This document shows, piece after piece, positions 53,531 to 56,308 of a stretch of 56,308 bases of DNA. Where the stretch lies: NCBI GenBank assembly GCA_016882305.1, contig VGQX01000003.1, forward strand, positions 1 through 56,308. The letters run 5' to 3'. The stretch's first letter is position 1. Each line of letters starts with the position of its first letter. The DNA comes from Cyanobacteria bacterium K_Offshore_surface_m2_239. Its GTDB lineage: Bacteria > Cyanobacteriota > Cyanobacteriia > PCC-6307 > Cyanobiaceae. The notes beneath the pieces are model-generated. The model saw only the letters and a list, made by a program, of their open reading frames with translations. It made no database searches and was not told where the DNA came from. The translations under genes were made by a program, and so were the position numbers.

Positions 53531-53992
53531 ATGGGTCCGCCGTCAGCGACCGCACGCGAGACGATGGCCTTGCGATGGGCTGATTTCATCACTCCCTCGA
53601 CGCTGCAACTGGCTCCTCTGCTGGATCTGTTGCTGGAGCCCCTGTGCCATCCGGGAGGGGCTCGCATGGATGTGCAACTCGGATTGCAAGAGGTGCTTGT
53701 CAACGCCGTGCGCCATGGCAACGGCTGTGATCCGTGCAAGTGCCTGCGGGTGCGACGGATCCTCAGCCCCCACTGGGTGATCTGGCAGGTGCAGGACGAG
53801 GGGCCGGGCGTGCCCAGCCATGCCCGCCAACCCCCGTTGCCCGCCAGCCCGGACGCGGTGACCGGTCGAGGGCTTTACATCATTCATCACTGCTTCGATG
53901 ACGTGCGCTGGAGTCGCCGCGGCAATCGCCTGCAGGTGGCGGTGCGCCGGGGGCGGTTCAACGGCCGTGGCTCGGACAGCCCGGATCGCTGA
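53531..53992 (+). CDS. HATPase (anti-sigma factor / RsbW-like) protein
   Basis: 153 residues from the ATG at 53531, or 142 from the ATG at 53564. The GHKL ATPase fold is seen as VQLGLQEVLVNAVRHGNGC (N box), WQVQDEGPGVP (G1 box) and TGRGLYIIHHCFDDVRW (G2 box). Lacking a phosphoacceptor domain, it resembles the serine-kinase anti-sigma factors (RsbW/SpoIIAB). No antagonist or sigma gene is beside it. It is 5 bp after gun4, so probably co-transcribed, and overlaps the next gene by 35 bp tail to tail. Confidence 0.88.
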   Translation: MGPPSATARETMALRWADFITPSTLQLAPLLDLLLEPLCHPGGARMDVQLGLQEVLVNAVRHGNGCDPCKCLRVRRILSPHWVIWQVQDEGPGVPSHARQPPLPASPDAVTGRGLYIIHHCFDDVRWSRRGNRLQVAVRRGRFNGRGSDSPDR

Positions 53993-54380
53993 TCTCGGAT
54001 CGAAGCCAGCCCAGGGCATGCTCCACCAGGGCGCATGCCTCCTCGCGAGCGCGGGTCGGAGCGGGCTGGCCGGGCTCATCCGCCGCCAACAGCTGCACCA
54101 GCGCCGCCGCCAGTTGTTCCGCCGCCCGCCGCGGGCGCTGGCTTTTCAAACGGTGCCATTGCCGGTCATCGATCGTCAGGGATCGCTGCAGGCGCTGGGC
54201 CAGGTCAAGGGCTTCCGGCGGCCACTCCCTGGCGGATCCTCCACCGCTGAGCCCTCCTTGCGGCGGATCGGACGGGACTGGAGCCGGGGAGGACGCCGCG
54301 GGGAGGGAGGAGCTGGCGGGGGAGGGAGGGGACACGGCGGCACAGGCACGTTCATCCCGCGCATCCTGGCGTGGGATCAT
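53958..54380 (-). CDS. Conserved-looking cyanobacterial hypothetical protein
   Basis: 140 residues from the ATG at 54380. The first ~50 residues are Pro/Ser/Ala-rich low complexity. The rest is a compact helical domain: EALDLAQRLQRSLTIDDRQW, HRLKSQRPRRAAEQLAAALV, and EEACALVEHALGWLRSEI, ending DPGCPSHGR. I recall similar small proteins in marine Synechococcus and Prochlorococcus, without known function. The C-terminal end overlaps the HATPase gene by 35 bp, and the start faces the next gene with 25 bp between. Confidence 0.7.
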   Translation of the reverse strand: MIPRQDARDERACAAVSPPSPASSSLPAASSPAPVPSDPPQGGLSGGGSAREWPPEALDLAQRLQRSLTIDDRQWHRLKSQRPRRAAEQLAAALVQLLAADEPGQPAPTRAREEACALVEHALGWLRSEISDPGCPSHGR

Positions 54381-54405
54381 CAAGCGGTTGCGCCCATCGC
54401 TCCGG

Positions 54406-54708
54406 ATGTCCTCCCGCACCGGCCGGGGCCGTCGCGGTTCCCGGCCCGACGCTTCGCCACGGCTTCTCCACCATCTGCAGGCTCTCCTGGCACTCGCGGC
54501 CGACCCTCCCGCCCGGGCCTCCAAAGCCCAAGGCGGTCCAGCGGGGCGCGCAGATCGTCGCCGCCGGCAGCACCTGGCCCTGAGCCAGCGTCTTCTGGAC
54601 CCGTTGCCTGAGGCTCTCAGGACCTCAGGCCCGCCAACCGCTCTTTTTTGGAGCGCGCTTCGCTGGGGGGGGTGCGGGATGGTGCTGGCCCAGTGGCTGG
54701 GGCGCTGA
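54406..54708 (+). CDS. Small hypothetical protein with C-terminal hydrophobic segment
   Basis: 100 residues from the ATG at 54406. A basic Arg-rich start is followed by helical LLHHLQALLALAADPPARAS, HLALSQRLLDPLPEALRTSG and a hydrophobic end ALFWSALRWGGCGMVLAQWL, which could be a membrane helix. The amphipathic pattern and divergent arrangement suggest a real gene. No family is recognised. Confidence 0.5.
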   Translation: MSSRTGRGRRGSRPDASPRLLHHLQALLALAADPPARASKAQGGPAGRADRRRRQHLALSQRLLDPLPEALRTSGPPTALFWSALRWGGCGMVLAQWLGR

Positions 54709-54768
54709 AGGACGCGTCAAGAAGGGGGAGCGGACCCCCGCAAGGCGAAGACGCGACGCCAGGCCTTG

Positions 54769-54788
54769 GGCCGGAGGGAGCCCCGGCC
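54769..54788 (-). terminator. Hairpin after glnA
   Basis: GGCCGG and CCGGCC arms with an 8-base loop lie 12 bp beyond the glnA stop. A second G5/C5 hairpin is at 54724-54739. Neither has a T run, so termination is only suggested. Confidence 0.35.
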
Positions 54789-54799
54789 ATGGCTGGAGA

Positions 54800-56218
54800 T
54801 CAGGCGTCGTAGTACATCGTGAACTCGTGGGGATGGGGGCGCTGGCGCAGCTGTTGCACCTCCTCGTATTTGAGGGCGATCCAGTTGTTGATGAAGTCTT
54901 CCGAGAAGACACCACCGGCCAGCAGATAATCCTTGTCCCGATCCAGGGCTTCCAGGGCGCCGTTGAGGGAGGCCGGCACTGTGGAGATCTTGGCCAGCTC
55001 CTCAGCGGAGAGTTCAAACAGATCGACATCGGTGCCATTGCCGGGATCGATCTGGTTCTTGATCCCGTCCAGACCTGCCATCAACATGGCGGCAAAGGCG
55101 ATGTAGGGATTGGCGAGGGCGTCGCCGGAACGGAACTCCAGACGCTTGGCTTTGGGGTTGGGACCCGTGAGGGGGATGCGGACAGCCGCTGAACGGTTGC
55201 CCTGGGAATACACCAGGTTGACCGGTGCTTCAAAACCGGGAACCAGCCGCTTGTAGCTGTTGGTGGTGGGGTTGGTGAAGGCCAGGAAGCTGGGGGCGTG
55301 CTTCAGCAGGCCGCCGATGTACCACCGGGCGGTCTGGGAGAGGTTGGCATAGGTTCCTTCCCCGAAAAACAGGGGTTGCCCATCCTTCCAGAGGCTCTGG
55401 TGCACATGCATGCCGCTGCCGTTGTCCGCGAAGACAGGCTTGGGCATGAACGTGGCGGTTTTGCCGTATTTCTTCGCAACGTTTCGCACCACATATTTAT
55501 AGATCATCACGTTGTCAGCGGCGCTGATCAACTCGGCGAACTTGATCCCCAACTCGTGTTGAGCTGTGGCGACCTCGTGGTGCTGCTTCTCAATCGGCAC
55601 TCCCAGAGAGCCCATGAGCAACAACATCTCCGAGCGTATATCTTGAAGGGTGTCGTTGGGAGCGACTGGGAAATATCCTTCCTTCAGGAGAACCTTGTAA
55701 CCCAGGTTGCCTCCCTCCTCCAGTCGATCGGTGTTCCAGGCCGCCTCGATGGAATCGACCTGGTAGAAGCTGCCTCCATTGCCGCTCTTGTAGCGAACGT
55801 CATCAAAGATGAAAAATTCGGGCTCCGGACCGAAATAGGCCGTGTCGGCCAGGCCGGTGGAGGAGAGGTAGTTCAGTGCCTTCTGCGCCAAGGAGCGGGG
55901 GCAGCGCGCATAGGGCTCGCCGCTGCGAGGCTCCTGAATCGAGCAGATCAGGCTCAGAGTCTTGTGGCTGTAGAAGGGATCGATCCAGGCCGTGTTCGGA
56001 TCCGGCACCATGGCCATGTCGGATTCGTTGATGGCCTTCCAGCCGCGGATGGAGGAACCATCGAAGGCCACACCCTCGCTGAAGGCGGCTTCATCGATCA
56101 GGTCCTGACAGACGGTGAGATGCTGCCATTTGCCATGGAGATCAACGAACTTGAGATCGATCAGCTCGATGCCCTCATCCTTGATCTGACGAAGAACATC
56201 CTGTGCGGTCTGAGCCAT
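54800..56218 (-). CDS. glnA: Glutamine synthetase type I
   Basis: 472 residues, standard GSI length. It makes glutamine from glutamate, ammonia and ATP, the main nitrogen entry. Active-site landmarks: FDGSSIRGW near residue 52, EPEFFIFDD near 130, the metal-binding [15 protein letters not shown] near 208, [14 protein letters not shown] near 263, the ATP-binding [17 protein letters not shown], and NRSAAVRIP. In the adenylylation loop the place of the Tyr target is Phe (VDLFELS). Cyanobacterial GSI is controlled instead by inactivating factors and NtcA; no clear GTA-N8-TAC site is present in the 90 bp available upstream, though CCTATACC may be a -10 element. Confidence 0.97.
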   Translation of the reverse strand: MAQTAQDVLRQIKDEGIELIDLKFVDLHGKWQHLTVCQDLIDEAAFSEGVAFDGSSIRGWKAINESDMAMVPDPNTAWIDPFYSHKTLSLICSIQEPRSGEPYARCPRSLAQKALNYLSSTGLADTAYFGPEPEFFIFDDVRYKSGNGGSFYQVDSIEAAWNTDRLEEGGNLGYKVLLKEGYFPVAPNDTLQDIRSEMLLLMGSLGVPIEKQHHEVATAQHELGIKFAELISAADNVMIYKYVVRNVAKKYGKTATFMPKPVFADNGSGMHVHQSLWKDGQPLFFGEGTYANLSQTARWYIGGLLKHAPSFLAFTNPTTNSYKRLVPGFEAPVNLVYSQGNRSAAVRIPLTGPNPKAKRLEFRSGDALANPYIAFAAMLMAGLDGIKNQIDPGNGTDVDLFELSAEELAKISTVPASLNGALEALDRDKDYLLAGGVFSEDFINNWIALKYEEVQQLRQRPHPHEFTMYYDA

Positions 56219-56308
56219 GAGGTGCGGGGGTGGGGGTATAGGGACAGCCCTGGTTGGCGCCCTGGCGACAAGCGAGGCGACGGTACGGAGCGCCCCCGCC
56301 CTGCATAT

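Noticed and set aside
56219-56308. NtcA site upstream of glnA
   Set aside because: A GTA is present but no TAC eight bases on; the window ends too soon to exclude a site further up.

Overview
The window comes from a high-GC unicellular cyanobacterium, most likely of the Cyanobium / freshwater or coastal Synechococcus group. The evidence is gene content: the orange carotenoid protein with its ketolase and recovery protein, Psb28, GUN4, DUF4079 and DUF3082 membrane proteins, cyanobacterial-type glutamine synthetase, and HIP1 octamers GCGATCGC at 1181, 28895, 38139 and 49897. Genus and species are inferred.

Region 1 (1-15694) is a capsule (group 2 type, Kdo-linked) locus. A leftward operon runs DUF1997, kpsM, kpsT, kpsE, a GT2 glycosyltransferase, a PhyH-type dioxygenase and a tandem beta-module protein; its last four genes are joined by 1-4 base stop/start overlaps. 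Diverging from it are kpsC and a remarkable kpsS whose product carries a PlsC-type lipid acyltransferase domain at its C terminus. An OlsB-like N-acyltransferase gene meets kpsS tail to tail, followed by a GT-B glycosyltransferase and a Wza/KpsD-type outer-membrane export protein. Much of 1794-7770, and the first ~430 bp of kpsS, look clearly lower in GC than the rest.

Region 2 (15938-25557): an AraC-type regulator, a MoxR / DUF58 / transglutaminase cluster, a CobD/CobC-like PLP enzyme, a cytochrome P450, a lipoprotein amidase and a DUF4079 membrane protein.

Region 3 (25578-33321): hypA-hypB-hypF-hypC-nifJ, linking [NiFe] hydrogenase maturation to pyruvate:ferredoxin oxidoreductase. hypD, hypE and the hydrogenase itself are not in the window. 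Short tandem repeats lie at the hypF start, inside hypF, and after nifJ.

Region 4 (33322-40924) is accessory in character: a decayed IS5-like element, a MscS channel, an outer-membrane protein gene broken by an exact 20-bp duplication, a second outer-membrane protein, and small cyanobacterial proteins.

Region 5 (40928-43004): photoprotection genes ocp-crtW-frp. CrtW makes the ketocarotenoid that OCP binds, and FRP resets OCP.

Region 6 (43223-56308) is housekeeping: yraN, ksgA-ispE-DUF3082, pdhB-secD-secF, psb28 with two AI-2E family membrane proteins, gun4, a HATPase protein and glnA. No tRNA, rRNA or CRISPR array was recognised.
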